A stretch of DNA of 64,000 nucleotides from a bacterium (GTDB lineage: Bacteria > SZUA-182 > DTGQ01): contig JBFLZW010000019.1 of the NCBI GenBank assembly GCA_040755755.1, positions 1,774 to 65,773 on the forward strand, in the 5' to 3' direction. Position numbers and translations under genes: made by a program. Under the pieces are notes generated by a model. The model made no database searches, had not been told where the DNA came from, and saw only the letters and a list, made by a program, of their open reading frames with translations. Every line of letters begins with the position of its first letter. Position 1 is the stretch's first letter. Below, one piece after another: positions 49,501 to 60,200 of this stretch.

Positions 49501-51518
49501 TGCTCAGGTTACATCACTTCACGTATAGTACGGTTTTCAAAAGGTTTCGGCTCCGCCGCCATCTCTCCCGCTGTGGGACCCGGCTGTTGGAAGTCAGCCA
49601 GGGTCTGCTTATGCTGGCTTCTCGAAGTGAGCGGGAATTCCTCTCGCTGGGAGAGAGATTACAGGAGTTTTCCTCGACCTCCCGGCAGATATCCCGGCAG
49701 GTCAAGCTCTCTCTGCAAAAACTGAGCAGTACGGGGGATGATGCGATTTTGGTTAATATCCGGCATCTCCTTGAGCGAGCAATAACTACCTTGCGTGAGC
49801 AGAGTGAAAACATGGCCAGGTCAGTCCAGCATATGGAGCCGATTGGCGAAAGGCTCTATCAGGTGAGCAAGCTTCAGGATGATTTTCAGAAGATCTCCCG
49901 CATTCTGAGTATCCTGGGTACTTCCATCAAAATTGAAAGCAACCGGACTGACACAAAACAGGGTCAGGAGTTCATGATTCTCGGCGATGAGGTCGAACAG
50001 ATATGGTCCCATATCAACCAGCATACTGAAAACATGCTCTCTCAGACTGCCCGATCTGCCAGACTGGTAAATTCGGCCCGCAAGCATATAAAAGACAGGT
50101 TAAGGATTTACCAGACATTGATTACCAAGGCACAGAAGTCCATCCTGTCAGCCCTGGCTGAGGTAGAGGAGATATTTCAGCTTTCTTCGGTGGCCATGAA
50201 CGGATTGGCTGAATGTGCCCAGCAGATCTCACGGGAGATTGGAGAAATCGTTTTCTCCCTTCAATCTCATGATATCAGCCGTCAACAGATCGAGCATGTC
50301 CATGACGCCCTTGATGAAGCAGGGAACAGGCTGAAAAACCCCTCCAGCCCTGGGGCCACATCATTGCTGGCCTATTTACCCGCTGCCAGCCGTAACCTGC
50401 TCATCCAAAGGTCACAACTGGAAAATGTGAGCCTGGAAATGGATCAGGCAGGTACCAGAATCCGGAAAAGCCTGACTGAGATTGCGGGCAAACTGGAGCG
50501 GGAGGATGAATCGTTTGCTGCTTTTCGGGACAATACTCACAGCCGGGAAATGGGAAAAGTAGAACTGCTGAAGGAAGAGATCTCGCAACTGGCCTCGATT
50601 CTCAATCAATGTCAGGGGCTTGAGGAAGAAATATCTCAGGCGTTAAAACCAACCATTCAATCTGCGGTCCAGGTTGAAAAATCCATGAAGGAAATGGAAA
50701 AGGTGGGATATGCGATTAATCTCCTGTCTCTCAATGCCCTCATCAAGTCAGCCCAAAACCTTGAATCAGGCCAGACCTTTGCCGTATTGGCTGAAGAAAT
50801 CCACCAGCAGGCCATCCTTTCCTGTGAATTGTCGGAACAAGCCTGCCGGGAAATATCCAGCCTGATCAAAGAGAGCGAATACATGGATAAGGCATTGAAT
50901 CTTTTCAGTGAACAAAAGAATGAAGCAGCCTCGATCATCCGGCTGACCATGGACAATGCTCACAGCCTGAAGTCTCTGAACCGCGAGTTGAGTGCACTTA
51001 TCTCGCTCCTTGGTGAAAAGAACAGCCAGCTTGCCTCCGGGCTTGTGGCTGTAGCCCGGGATATCCGGTTTGATGAAATGTTCCGGACCACAATCATGCT
51101 GTGCACGGAGGCATTGGAAAACATCCGGAACGAAATTCAGGACTTTGTCATGGATATTCAGCAATCCGGGCGGGAAGGCCAGACTGCGGATACGGAACTG
51201 GTCGATGATCACTACACGATGGAAAAGGAAAGACAGATCCACCTGCAGGCAATCCTCGGTGCCAGTGTGGAAAAAGAGAATTCGCAGGAAACATTACAGG
51301 AAACATTATTCGAATATAATCAAGATCGAAACCAGCAGGACCACCGGCAGGCCGAAGACCAGCAGCGGGCCAATGGCCGGGATCAGAACGAGGGCCATAT
51401 CCAGGCTCAAAACCGGCAGGAACAGGACCAGAACGAGATTCAAAGCCAATATCAAGCCGGGGAGCAGGCTCCAGGAAGTCAGGAGGAATCCCTGGGGGAT
51501 AATGTGGAGCTGTTTTGA
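49500..51518 (+). CDS. Cytoplasmic MCP-like coiled-coil protein with Q/N-rich tail
   Basis: 672 residues without membrane segments. The N-terminal 500 residues are long coiled coils. Residues of about 400-455 (GYAINLLSLNALIKSAQN, then TFAVLAEEIHQQA) resemble the tip hairpin of methyl-accepting proteins ([24 protein letters not shown]), but the pattern is loosened. The last 75 residues are dominated by Gln, Asn, Asp, Glu and Arg (NQQDHRQAEDQQRANG), with no Leu or Val. It may form part of a sensory array or scaffold. A divergent chemoreceptor is the best guess; it could also be a purely structural coiled coil. Confidence 0.6.
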   Translation: MLRLHHFTYSTVFKRFRLRRHLSRCGTRLLEVSQGLLMLASRSEREFLSLGERLQEFSSTSRQISRQVKLSLQKLSSTGDDAILVNIRHLLERAITTLREQSENMARSVQHMEPIGERLYQVSKLQDDFQKISRILSILGTSIKIESNRTDTKQGQEFMILGDEVEQIWSHINQHTENMLSQTARSARLVNSARKHIKDRLRIYQTLITKAQKSILSALAEVEEIFQLSSVAMNGLAECAQQISREIGEIVFSLQSHDISRQQIEHVHDALDEAGNRLKNPSSPGATSLLAYLPAASRNLLIQRSQLENVSLEMDQAGTRIRKSLTEIAGKLEREDESFAAFRDNTHSREMGKVELLKEEISQLASILNQCQGLEEEISQALKPTIQSAVQVEKSMKEMEKVGYAINLLSLNALIKSAQNLESGQTFAVLAEEIHQQAILSCELSEQACREISSLIKESEYMDKALNLFSEQKNEAASIIRLTMDNAHSLKSLNRELSALISLLGEKNSQLASGLVAVARDIRFDEMFRTTIMLCTEALENIRNEIQDFVMDIQQSGREGQTADTELVDDHYTMEKERQIHLQAILGASVEKENSQETLQETLFEYNQDRNQQDHRQAEDQQRANGRDQNEGHIQAQNRQEQDQNEIQSQYQAGEQAPGSQEESLGDNVELF

Positions 51519-51622
51519 GGAAGAAAGGAGTCAGGAGTCAGAATTCAGAATGGAGCCTAAGAGCCTGAAGTTAAAGGGCAGGATTGCTGCTTTATTCACT
51601 TGGCTGTCGGTAGCTGACTATT

Positions 51623-51772
<150 letters not shown>

Positions 51773-51784
51773 AGAGGAGTATCC

Positions 51785-53272
51785 ATGAATCAAGAACAAG
51801 AGCGGATCTCATTTACCAGATATATAGTCGATAACCTGACCGGTCTTTTTAGCCATGCATATTTTCAGGAAATCCTCTATCAGGAAGTAAGAAAAGCGAA
51901 AACCGGCAATTATCCTCTCTCGCTGGCTTTCTTGAACCTCAATGGCTTTTCATCTTATAACATGGCCTATGGGTATTTCCAGGGGGACTCCCTTTTAAGG
52001 ATGACCGGTGAGATCATACGGCATGGCATTCGAAATACCGATATCGCCTGCCGGTACAAAGGAGACGAGTTTGCTGTCATTCTTCCGCAGATGGGCCCTC
52101 AGCAGGCACTGTCGTTGATGGATGAAATCAGGTACCGGGTGTCCCAGGGTTTAGGTCCCAAAGGAGAACAAACCATTACCCTGAGCGGAGGGATTGCCTC
52201 GTTTCCTGTCGATTGCGGTAGCGGGGATGAATTGATTATCAAGGCCCAAAAAGCTCTGTCTCAGGCAAAAATCAGGGGCAAGAATCAGTGCCATCTTTTT
52301 ACGGACTCCATCAGCCTGCCGCAAGAACACCAGGCAACCATTCTTATGGTTGACGATATGAAATGTGACATCCTCTATATGGAGGAAGTTCTGGCTCCCT
52401 TGAACTATTTCTTCCTCAGAGCTTCAGATGGAATGCAGGCCCTCTCCATAGTTCAGCGTCAGAAGCCGGATTTGATCCTGATGGATGTCATGATGCCCAA
52501 CATGAATGGGTATGAAGTCTGCCGCAGGTTAAAGGGAGACGAGAAGACCCGGCTTATCCCCATCATTCTGATTACCTCGCTGAACACGCTTCAGGACAAG
52601 ATAACGGGAATTGAGGTCGGAGCCGACGATTACCTCCGGAAACCTTTCCAGAAAGCGGAACTGGTGGCCAGGGTTAAATCCTTATTGCGGGTAAAGTATC
52701 TCAACGATCACCTGGAAAACCAGGAAAACGTGATTTTCTCTTTAGCCAAGGCTATCGAAGCGAAAGATAAATATACGATTGGCCATAATGAGCGGGTCAC
52801 TAACTACGCATTTTTGCTGGGAAAGCGGATTGCCCTGGATGACACCGGGCTCAATGCCCTGAAGGTCGGCGGTTTTCTTCATGATATCGGTAAAATCGGC
52901 GTACCGGAGTCGATATTGAATAAACCCGGCCCCCTGAACCTTTCGGAGCGGAAAGCTATTGAAAAACATCCGGAGGTCGGATTTACCATTTGCCTGCCCC
53001 TCAAGGACAGGTTGGGAGACGCCTTGTCCGTTATCCGTTATCATCATGAAAAGCTCAATGGCTCAGGCTATCCCAGTGGCCTGAGAGGGGATGTTATTCC
53101 CCTGGTGGCCAGAATCATGGCCATAGCGGATATCTATGATGCTTTGACCACTGACCGGCCCTACCGGAAACGATTAACCAGGGAAGAGGCCTTTGATATC
53201 TTGAAAAATGAAGCTGCCCGTGGATTGCTCGATCAGGAACTTGTTCGTCAATTTGAAGAGGTTATCAGCTAA
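51785..53272 (+). CDS. GGDEF (degenerate)-REC-HD-GYP c-di-GMP regulator
   Basis: 495 residues. The GGDEF domain (about 12-175) has KGDEF (92-96) in place of GGDEF, and the first metal-binding Asp is Asn (N51 in LNLNGF), so cyclase activity is doubtful. A receiver domain (about 184-305) has the Asp pair VDD190-191, phospho-acceptor Asp234 (MDVMMP) and Lys287 in RKPF. The HD-GYP phosphodiesterase (about 315-492) has HDIGK (366-370), HHEKLNGSGYP and a second His in EKHPEVG. Output is therefore probably c-di-GMP breakdown, controlled by phosphorylation. GAGGAGT upstream supports the start. CheW follows by 26 bp. Confidence 0.92.
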   Translation: MNQEQERISFTRYIVDNLTGLFSHAYFQEILYQEVRKAKTGNYPLSLAFLNLNGFSSYNMAYGYFQGDSLLRMTGEIIRHGIRNTDIACRYKGDEFAVILPQMGPQQALSLMDEIRYRVSQGLGPKGEQTITLSGGIASFPVDCGSGDELIIKAQKALSQAKIRGKNQCHLFTDSISLPQEHQATILMVDDMKCDILYMEEVLAPLNYFFLRASDGMQALSIVQRQKPDLILMDVMMPNMNGYEVCRRLKGDEKTRLIPIILITSLNTLQDKITGIEVGADDYLRKPFQKAELVARVKSLLRVKYLNDHLENQENVIFSLAKAIEAKDKYTIGHNERVTNYAFLLGKRIALDDTGLNALKVGGFLHDIGKIGVPESILNKPGPLNLSERKAIEKHPEVGFTICLPLKDRLGDALSVIRYHHEKLNGSGYPSGLRGDVIPLVARIMAIADIYDALTTDRPYRKRLTREEAFDILKNEAARGLLDQELVRQFEEVIS

Positions 53273-53298
53273 CCAGGAGAACCAGGGAGGAAAAACCA

Positions 53299-53832
53299 AT
53301 GAGTCAGGCTACTATCTGCAATTCCAATCAATACCTTACCTTTACGCTGGGAAATGAGCTGTTTGCCGCGGATATTGCCAAGGTTCGTGAAGTTCTGGAT
53401 TTCCCCACTATTACCAGGGTGCCGCGCATGCCCGATTTCCTCATGGGAGTCACCAACCTGCGGGACAATGTGGTGCCGGTGATCGATATGCGGCTCAAGT
53501 TCGGTATGACACCCACCGAACGAACGGTAGACACCTGCGTGGTTATTGTCGAGACAGAGCTCAGCGGAGAGCAGGTTACCATCGGCTGTCTCGCTGACTC
53601 GGTTGAGGAAGTCCTCGATCTTCCCCAGGACCAGATCGAGCCCCCTCCCAAAATAGGGCTTGGCCTCGATACGGAATTCCTGAAGGGGATGGGTAAACAG
53701 GGAGACAAATTCCTGATGATTCTGGATATGGATAAAGTGCTCTCCAGCAGTGAACTCCAGTTTGCCAGGGATGCAGCAGAGGGGACAGCGCCGCAGGGCG
53801 AGGCGGCAGGCGCTGGCGCAGGCGCTGAGTGA
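53299..53832 (+). CDS. CheW-type chemotaxis coupling protein
   Basis: 177 residues. The domain (about 8-160) has the CheW order: YLTFTLGNELFAADIAKVREVL, RMPDFLMGVTNLRDNVVPVIDMR, and later DSVEEVLDL. The tail is Ala/Gly-rich (GAGAGAE). It would bridge a receptor and a histidine kinase. GGGAGGAAAAACC precedes the ATG. Upstream is the c-di-GMP regulator, downstream the chemoreceptor gene. No CheA gene lies in the window, so its kinase must be elsewhere or be the hybrid kinase (less likely). Confidence 0.93.
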   Translation: MSQATICNSNQYLTFTLGNELFAADIAKVREVLDFPTITRVPRMPDFLMGVTNLRDNVVPVIDMRLKFGMTPTERTVDTCVVIVETELSGEQVTIGCLADSVEEVLDLPQDQIEPPPKIGLGLDTEFLKGMGKQGDKFLMILDMDKVLSSSELQFARDAAEGTAPQGEAAGAGAGAE

Positions 53833-53984
53833 GGAAATACCCAGGTAGATAGGCTGGAGGTATTTAGGCAGTTAGGAAGAGACAGTTCTGGGGGGATGAG
53901 AGCTGATGGTGCGCTGGAGAGCTCTGGTAAATGGATGTGCCTGATGGGTGGGGTGCAGGAAACTTCATAAGGAGCGGAGAAACC

Positions 53985-55913
53985 ATGTTGAAGAACGTAA
54001 AACTGGGAGTGAAAATCGTCATCAGCTTTTGTGTGATTATTGCCATTGCAATAATAATCGGCGTGGCAGGCTATCGGGGCATGAATAACGTTATGGAAGG
54101 CACGGACGAACTTGCGGATGTCTGCCTGCCCAGTGTGGAGCACATATTCCTCATGATCGAGGCACAGAAAGGGATTGCCAAGGGAGAGCTTGCATTGATC
54201 AACCGCAGGTTGGCAGATACTGAAATCCGCAGGGCTGCCTACGAAGAGATTGAAACGGCATGGAAAGAGGCCGATGAAGCCATAAAGGCCTATAACTCCC
54301 TTCCCAAATCTCAGGAAGAGGATAACCTGTGGAAACAGCTCATGCTGGAATGGGACCAGTGGAAGAGCGGTCATCTGAAGTTCATGGACTTATCACAAGC
54401 CAAGGACAAACTGGTTGCCGGGGGTGTTGATCTGAACAATTCGAAAGTGGGTGAGCTTGATAATCAGTTACTTGAGGTTTACCTTCAGAACCGGAAATCC
54501 TTTCTTTCTGTGCATGCCATGCTCGATAAACTCATTGACATAAATCTGCGGCAGGGCGAAGAAGCGTCCAAAGAAGCTGATGATGTCATGGCATCCGCTC
54601 GGAAGTACCTGATAGGGACAATGGTCATCGGCACTATTATAGCGGTCTTACTTGGGCTGTTCTTTGCCAGAAGCATTGCCGGTATAATCAAGGCACTCCT
54701 GTCCGAATCCAGCCGGTTAACCGAAGCCGCGGTCAATGGACGATTGGACGCCCGTGGAGATACTGACAGGATTAACTTCGAGTTCAGGGGGATCATCCAG
54801 GGTATCAACGATACTCTCGATGCAGTGATCAGCCCGTTGAATGTGGCTGCCGAATATATAGACCGCATCAGCAAAGGTGATATCCCGGCAAAGATTACCG
54901 ACGATTACCGGGGTGATTTCAACGAGATCAAGAATAACCTCAATACAATGATCGATAACCTGACCACTTTTGCCCTCGATACCCAAAGAGTTGCCGAGCA
55001 GGTCGCATCCGCAAGCCAGCAGATGAGCTCCAGCACGCAGCAGATATCCCAGGGGGCAACCGAACAATCCTCTTCGGCCGAAGAAGTATCCTCCTCAATG
55101 GAGCAGATGGTCGCAAATATCAAGCAGAATGCCGAAAATGCCCAGCAGACCGAAAGAATCGCCCTCAAATCCGCCAATGATGCCAAAGAGAGCGGCCATG
55201 CTGTGGCTGAAACCGTGACTGCCATGAAAGATATCGCCGGCAAGATCTCGATCATCGAGGAGATAGCCCGACAGACCAACCTTCTGGCCCTCAATGCCGC
55301 CATCGAGGCAGCACGCGCCGGAGAGTACGGAAAAGGCTTTGCCGTAGTAGCCTCTGAGGTACGCAAACTGGCCGAGCGAAGCCAGATAGCGGCAGGTGAA
55401 ATCGGCAAACTGTCCTCGTCGAGTGTGGAAGTGGCGGAAAGAGCCGGTGAAATGCTCGCCAAACTGGTGCCGGATATTCAAAAGACTGCGGAACTTGTCC
55501 AGGAGATCAGCTCAGCCAGCAATGAACAGAATACGGGTGCTTCCCAGATCAATAAAGCCATCCAGCAGCTCGATCAGGTGATCCAGCAGAACGCCGGAGC
55601 ATCCGAGGAAATGGCTTCCACATCCGAAGAAATGGCCGCGCAGGCCGAGCAGCTTCGGAACACCGTCAATTTTTTCAAGATCGGTAATACAGCCAGGATG
55701 GGGACTGAAGGCAGGGAAAGCAATATTGGCAGTGCTTATAAAGCATCTGCCGGTTCCCATAAGCCCGGTGCCGCTCATGCACCTCATGCCAGTTTCGCTG
55801 CATATGCATCGGCTGATAATGGCAAGCACTCACCCCCCATCAGCCCCGGCACTCAGACCAATGGAAACGGTCATCATCAAGACCCTGCCGACCGTGATTT
55901 TGAGTTCGTGTAA
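53985..55913 (+). CDS. Methyl-accepting chemoreceptor
   Basis: 642 residues from the ATG at 53985 (AAGGAGCGGAG upstream; a longer frame begins at 53931). Membrane helices lie at about 10-28 and 200-225. Between them is a helical-bundle sensor, and after them a HAMP domain (about 225-280) and a second linker with [17 protein letters not shown]. The signalling tip is [40 protein letters not shown]. The C-terminus is a flexible His/Gly/Asn tail ending FEFV. The CheW gene lies upstream and CheR downstream. Confidence 0.94.
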   Translation: MLKNVKLGVKIVISFCVIIAIAIIIGVAGYRGMNNVMEGTDELADVCLPSVEHIFLMIEAQKGIAKGELALINRRLADTEIRRAAYEEIETAWKEADEAIKAYNSLPKSQEEDNLWKQLMLEWDQWKSGHLKFMDLSQAKDKLVAGGVDLNNSKVGELDNQLLEVYLQNRKSFLSVHAMLDKLIDINLRQGEEASKEADDVMASARKYLIGTMVIGTIIAVLLGLFFARSIAGIIKALLSESSRLTEAAVNGRLDARGDTDRINFEFRGIIQGINDTLDAVISPLNVAAEYIDRISKGDIPAKITDDYRGDFNEIKNNLNTMIDNLTTFALDTQRVAEQVASASQQMSSSTQQISQGATEQSSSAEEVSSSMEQMVANIKQNAENAQQTERIALKSANDAKESGHAVAETVTAMKDIAGKISIIEEIARQTNLLALNAAIEAARAGEYGKGFAVVASEVRKLAERSQIAAGEIGKLSSSSVEVAERAGEMLAKLVPDIQKTAELVQEISSASNEQNTGASQINKAIQQLDQVIQQNAGASEEMASTSEEMAAQAEQLRNTVNFFKIGNTARMGTEGRESNIGSAYKASAGSHKPGAAHAPHASFAAYASADNGKHSPPISPGTQTNGNGHHQDPADRDFEFV

Positions 55914-56000
55914 ATCGCTCATAGGCACAGAGGGGCAAGGCATAAAGTTGTCTTGCCTCTGCCCCTTTGTACCTGAGGAGATGAGGTGTTGACCTGAATT

Positions 56001-56651
56001 ATGGCTTTTACCTACTTTTTCCGGGATATGCACACCCTGGAACTTATCGTCAGGTGCATGACCCCCTGGGCCAGGGGCCGCAGTCGCGTCCGAATCTGGG
56101 ATGCAGGCTGTGCCACGGGTCAGGAAGCATATTCTCTGGCCATGATGTTTGCTGAAAACATGGGCCATTTTGCCTTCAGAAATCTCCACATAGATGCAAC
56201 GGATGTAGATGGCAGCAATCTCTTCGGGGCTCTTATTTCTGAAGGTCTCTATCAAGGCAAGGAGTTGCAAAGGATGCCGAAGGCATTCTTCGACAAATAC
56301 TTTCAACCTTCCGGAAAGACTGAATATTTTAAAGTCGTTGATTCTATCAGAAGCCGGGTTTGTTACCAGAAACATGATCTGCTTTCTTTGCAGCCCATCG
56401 GAGAAGACTTTAGCCTGATCTTATGCAAGAATGTGCTGCTTCATTTTCAATATGCCGAGCGGGTGGAAGTGATAAAAATGTTCCATAAGGCACTGGCACC
56501 GGGAGGTTACTTCGCAACTGAACAGACCCAGAAGCTGCCGGAGGAAGTTTCCCGCCTCTTTGAAAAGGTGACTGCCAATGCCCAGTTGTTCAGGAAGATC
56601 CCGGGGAGTAGAGAAGATTATCCCTTAACCCCTGTCGCTCATATTGGATAG
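56001..56651 (+). CDS. Short CheR-type methyltransferase
   Basis: 216 residues. The SAM-binding core begins with TYFFRD, the start of the CheR catalytic domain, then WDAGCATGQEAYSLAMMF (SAM loop) and CKNVLLHFQ, which matches the CRNVLIYF motif. The usual N-terminal all-helical domain of about 70 residues is missing, so the protein is shorter than typical CheR. A poor ribosome-binding site (GAGGTG, 13 nt) leaves the start uncertain. It would methylate chemoreceptor glutamates. Without the N-terminal domain substrate recognition may be altered. Confidence 0.85.
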   Translation: MAFTYFFRDMHTLELIVRCMTPWARGRSRVRIWDAGCATGQEAYSLAMMFAENMGHFAFRNLHIDATDVDGSNLFGALISEGLYQGKELQRMPKAFFDKYFQPSGKTEYFKVVDSIRSRVCYQKHDLLSLQPIGEDFSLILCKNVLLHFQYAERVEVIKMFHKALAPGGYFATEQTQKLPEEVSRLFEKVTANAQLFRKIPGSREDYPLTPVAHIG

Positions 56652-56818
56652 TCACCACGCTTGTGCCGGACAATCAAAAAACTGCGGAATTGGTACAGGA
56701 GATCAGCTCTGCTTGTACCGAACAGAATACAGGGGCAGAACAAAAGGGAGGGAATGGCCACCATATTCACGCTGACGATGCCCTGATGGATATGGACTTT
56801 GAACCGGACAGCCGTTAA
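56652..56818 (+). pseudogene. Remnant of a second chemoreceptor gene
   Basis: Directly after the CheR stop, in another frame, the DNA reads [20 protein letters not shown] and TEQNTGAEQ, then HADDALMDMDFEPDSR and a stop. This corresponds to the end of the signalling domain and tail of the chemoreceptor at 53985 ([20 protein letters not shown]). Only about 55 codons remain, with no start. It marks a deletion between two receptor genes. Confidence 0.75.
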
Positions 56819-56859
56819 TCTGTGCCGGAAGCATCAAGCAGAGGGAGGAATACAGGATC

Positions 56860-57264
56860 ATGAGGATGCTGATTGTTGAGGATGACTTTATTTGCCGTCA
56901 CATTCTTAAAGAATCTCTTGCCCCATATGGCGGTTGTGATATTGCCGTCGATGGTGATGAAGCAGTCCAGGCTTTCCGGCTCTCCTGGGAGGAAAATAAG
57001 CCATATGATCTGATCTGCATGGATATCATGATGCCAAAAGTGGATGGTATGGAAGCCCTCAGCCAGATACGGAGGCTTGAAGCTCTCATGGGAATTAAAA
57101 AACCGTCCAGGGTGAAAGTGATTATGGTTACCGCAATCGATGATGTAAATAACATGGTTAAAGCAATCAACGGGAAGGGGGCTAATTACTATATGGTTAA
57201 ACCGATCAATAAAGAAAAGCTCATCAAGCTCCTGACTTCGATGAATTTCAAGTGTGGCTCATAA
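56860..57264 (+). CDS. Single-domain response regulator (paralogue 1)
   Basis: 134 residues, a lone receiver domain. The acidic pair is EDD (8-10), the phospho-acceptor Asp lies in CMDIMMPKVDGME, and the Lys is in MVKPINK. It has no output domain, so it should act like CheY or by protein contact. It is closely similar along its whole length to the regulator at 61218. GGAGGAATACAGGATC precedes the ATG. The hybrid kinase gene follows by 15 bp and is its likely partner. Confidence 0.9.
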   Translation: MRMLIVEDDFICRHILKESLAPYGGCDIAVDGDEAVQAFRLSWEENKPYDLICMDIMMPKVDGMEALSQIRRLEALMGIKKPSRVKVIMVTAIDDVNNMVKAINGKGANYYMVKPINKEKLIKLLTSMNFKCGS

Positions 57265-57279
57265 GACAGAAATTTACCA

Positions 57280-60200
57280 ATGAAAAAAGACCACGGAAAC
57301 AACCACAGGATTAGTAAAATTTTTATCAAACCTTTTAGCATGCTGTCATTCATCGGGGCTGTTGTCATCATCTATCTGGTAGGGCATCTCACGGCACCGA
57401 TTCTGACAGTTCTCACCTTTCTCTTTATCATCCAGTATGTTATCAATCATCGTCTGTGTAATTGGATGAATAATCAATTACAGCAAGATGTTGCCGTGCT
57501 CAGGCAGGCAGAAAAAGCGCTTGAGGAATCCAAGAAGGAGTTGATTGTCCGGAACAAAATCGCTGATATTTTTCTCACTATTCCGGATGATGAAATGTAT
57601 GCTGAAGTATTGCAGGTTATCCTCAACTTCATGGAAAGCAGTCTTGGATACTTCGGATATATCAACCATGATGGGGCCATTGTCTTACCCTCCCTGACCG
57701 GAGATGTCTGGGATCAGTGCCGGATGAAAAACAAAGACTTTGTTTTCCCCCGCCAGGTATGGAGGGGCATTTGGGGCAGGTCTCTCAGAGAGAAAAAGAC
57801 CCTCTTTTCCAATGAACCTCTCCCTGTGCCTGAAGGGCATATCTCTATAACAAGGGTTCTGGTTGTCCCTATCATGTATCAAGGAGAGCTTATCGGTCAG
57901 ATCACAGTTGCCAACAAGGGGGCCGATTATACGGCCAGGGATCAGGAACAGCTTGAAAGCATCGCCAACCAGCTGGCTCCGGTACTTCACGCAAGGATTC
58001 ACAGAGACAGGCAAAACAGAGAGCGCGAGCGGATGGAGGAGGAACTTCGACAGGCGGAAATCCGCTACCGAACTCTCTTTGAACACTCGCCCGACGGGAT
58101 TGTGGTTATCGACCCCCAGACCACAATGCCGTTAGAATTCAACCCTGTTGCCCACCAGCAACTGGGCTATACCCGCGAGGAGTTTGCCAGGCTGCACATT
58201 TGTGATTATGAGGCGGCTGAAGAGAGCGAGACAACCCAGGCCCATGTAAAGGCAATATTAGCCACTGGTAAGGATACTTTTGAAACTCTGCACCGTACCA
58301 AATCGGGCCAGATCCGGAATGTGCTGATTACGGTGCAGACAGTCGAGCTGTCAGGACAGCCTGTACTCTACTCTGTTTTTCGAGACATCAGCGAACGAAA
58401 GAAAATGGAGGAGGAACTTCGACAGGCGGAAATCCGCTACCGAACTCTCTTTGAAAACTCACCCGACGGCATTATAGTTGTAGACCCTGAAACCGGGCTG
58501 CCGGTTGATTTCAACGCTACTGCCCACCAGCAACTGGGCTATACCCGCGAGGAGTTTGCCAGGCTGCACGTTACTGATTTTTCTGCCTGTAAACCTGACA
58601 GGTGTCGGACCTGCAAAAAGAAAATACTGGCCAATGGGCAGGTTACCTTTGAAACCCAACACTATACCAAATCAGGCCGGACTATCGACATCCTGGTTAC
58701 GGTCATACAGGTTGAGTTATCCGGCAGGTCTTTACTTTACCGGGTTTGCCGGGACATCACTGAGCAAAAGGAAATGGAGCGGGCTCTCCGGGAGAGCAGG
58801 CAGCGGAAAAAAGCCATCCTTGACAATATTCCGGATATTGCCTGGCTGAAAGATAAGGATAGCAGGTTTATTCTTGCCAATAGAGCCTTTGGTCAAACCT
58901 GCGGCGTAGATCTGGATGATTTGCCGGGGAAGACTGATCTGGATCTCTGGCCCCGGGATCTGGCTGAGAAGTACCGGGCTGACGACCGGGAAGTCATGCG
59001 GTCAGGTAAAAGAATAGTCATCGATGAGCCTCTGACAGACAAGGATGGTATAATTCACTGGATAGAGACAATCAAGACACCGATTTACAACGAACAGGGG
59101 GAAGTCATCGGTACGACCGGCATTGCCCGTAACATCACGGAACGCAAAACCGCGGAAGAAGCCCTGCATATGGCCAAGGAGGCTGCCGAGGCTGCAACCA
59201 GGGCCAAAAGTGAATTTCTGGCCAATATGTCCCATGAAATCCGCACCCCGATGAATGGCATCATCGGCATGATCGATCTTGTTTCGGACACTCAACTGAC
59301 CAGTGAACAGCGGGAGTATCTGAATATGGCCAAGACTTCGGCCGATTCCCTCATGGGTCTGCTCAACGATATCCTGGATTTTTCCAAGATGGAAGCCGGA
59401 CGGCTGGATCTCGAAAAGATCGACTTCGATCTTCGCACGACCCTGGAAACATCCACCGAGGCACTTGCCATTCGGGCCCATAAGAAGGGGCTGGAGCTCA
59501 TCTGCCATATCAGGCAGGATGTTCCAACCATGCTGACTGGCGATCCCGGCCGTTTGCGCCAGATTCTTGTCAATCTTGTTGGAAATGCCATCAAGTTTAC
59601 CGAGAAAGGCGAAGTGGTGATTGTCTGCGGTGTCGAAAGCGAAGATGCAGAATCAGTCATGCTTCATTTCTCTGTCTCGGATACCGGAATTGGCATTCCC
59701 AGGGATAAGCAGGGGATTATCTTTGAAAGCTTCCGCCAGGTTGACGGCTCTGCCACCCGGCAGTATGGGGGGACCGGCCTTGGCCTGTCCATCTGTCAGC
59801 AGTTAACGGAAATGATGGGTGGTAAAATCTGGGTGGAAAGTAAACCCGGCAAGGGGAGTACTTTCCATTTCACGGCCAGGTTCACCATGCAGTCAGACAA
59901 AAAGCCGATCGAGGCGGAATCCCGACCGGCTGACCTTCTTGATTTACCTGTTCTGATTGTGGACGATAATGAAACCAACCGCAAGATCCTGATGGAGATG
60001 GTTTCCTCCTGGGGACTTTTGCCGGGGGAGGCCAGGGATGGGAAGAGCGCTCTGGCTGAAATGGAAGCAGCGGCTTTTGCTCATAGTCCCTACCGGCTGG
60101 TTCTTCTGGATGTTCAAATGCCCGGCATGGATGGCTTTGAGGTCAGCCGCCGGATTAAAAACAACCCCGCCCTGGCCGATGCCAGAATAATTGTGCTCAC

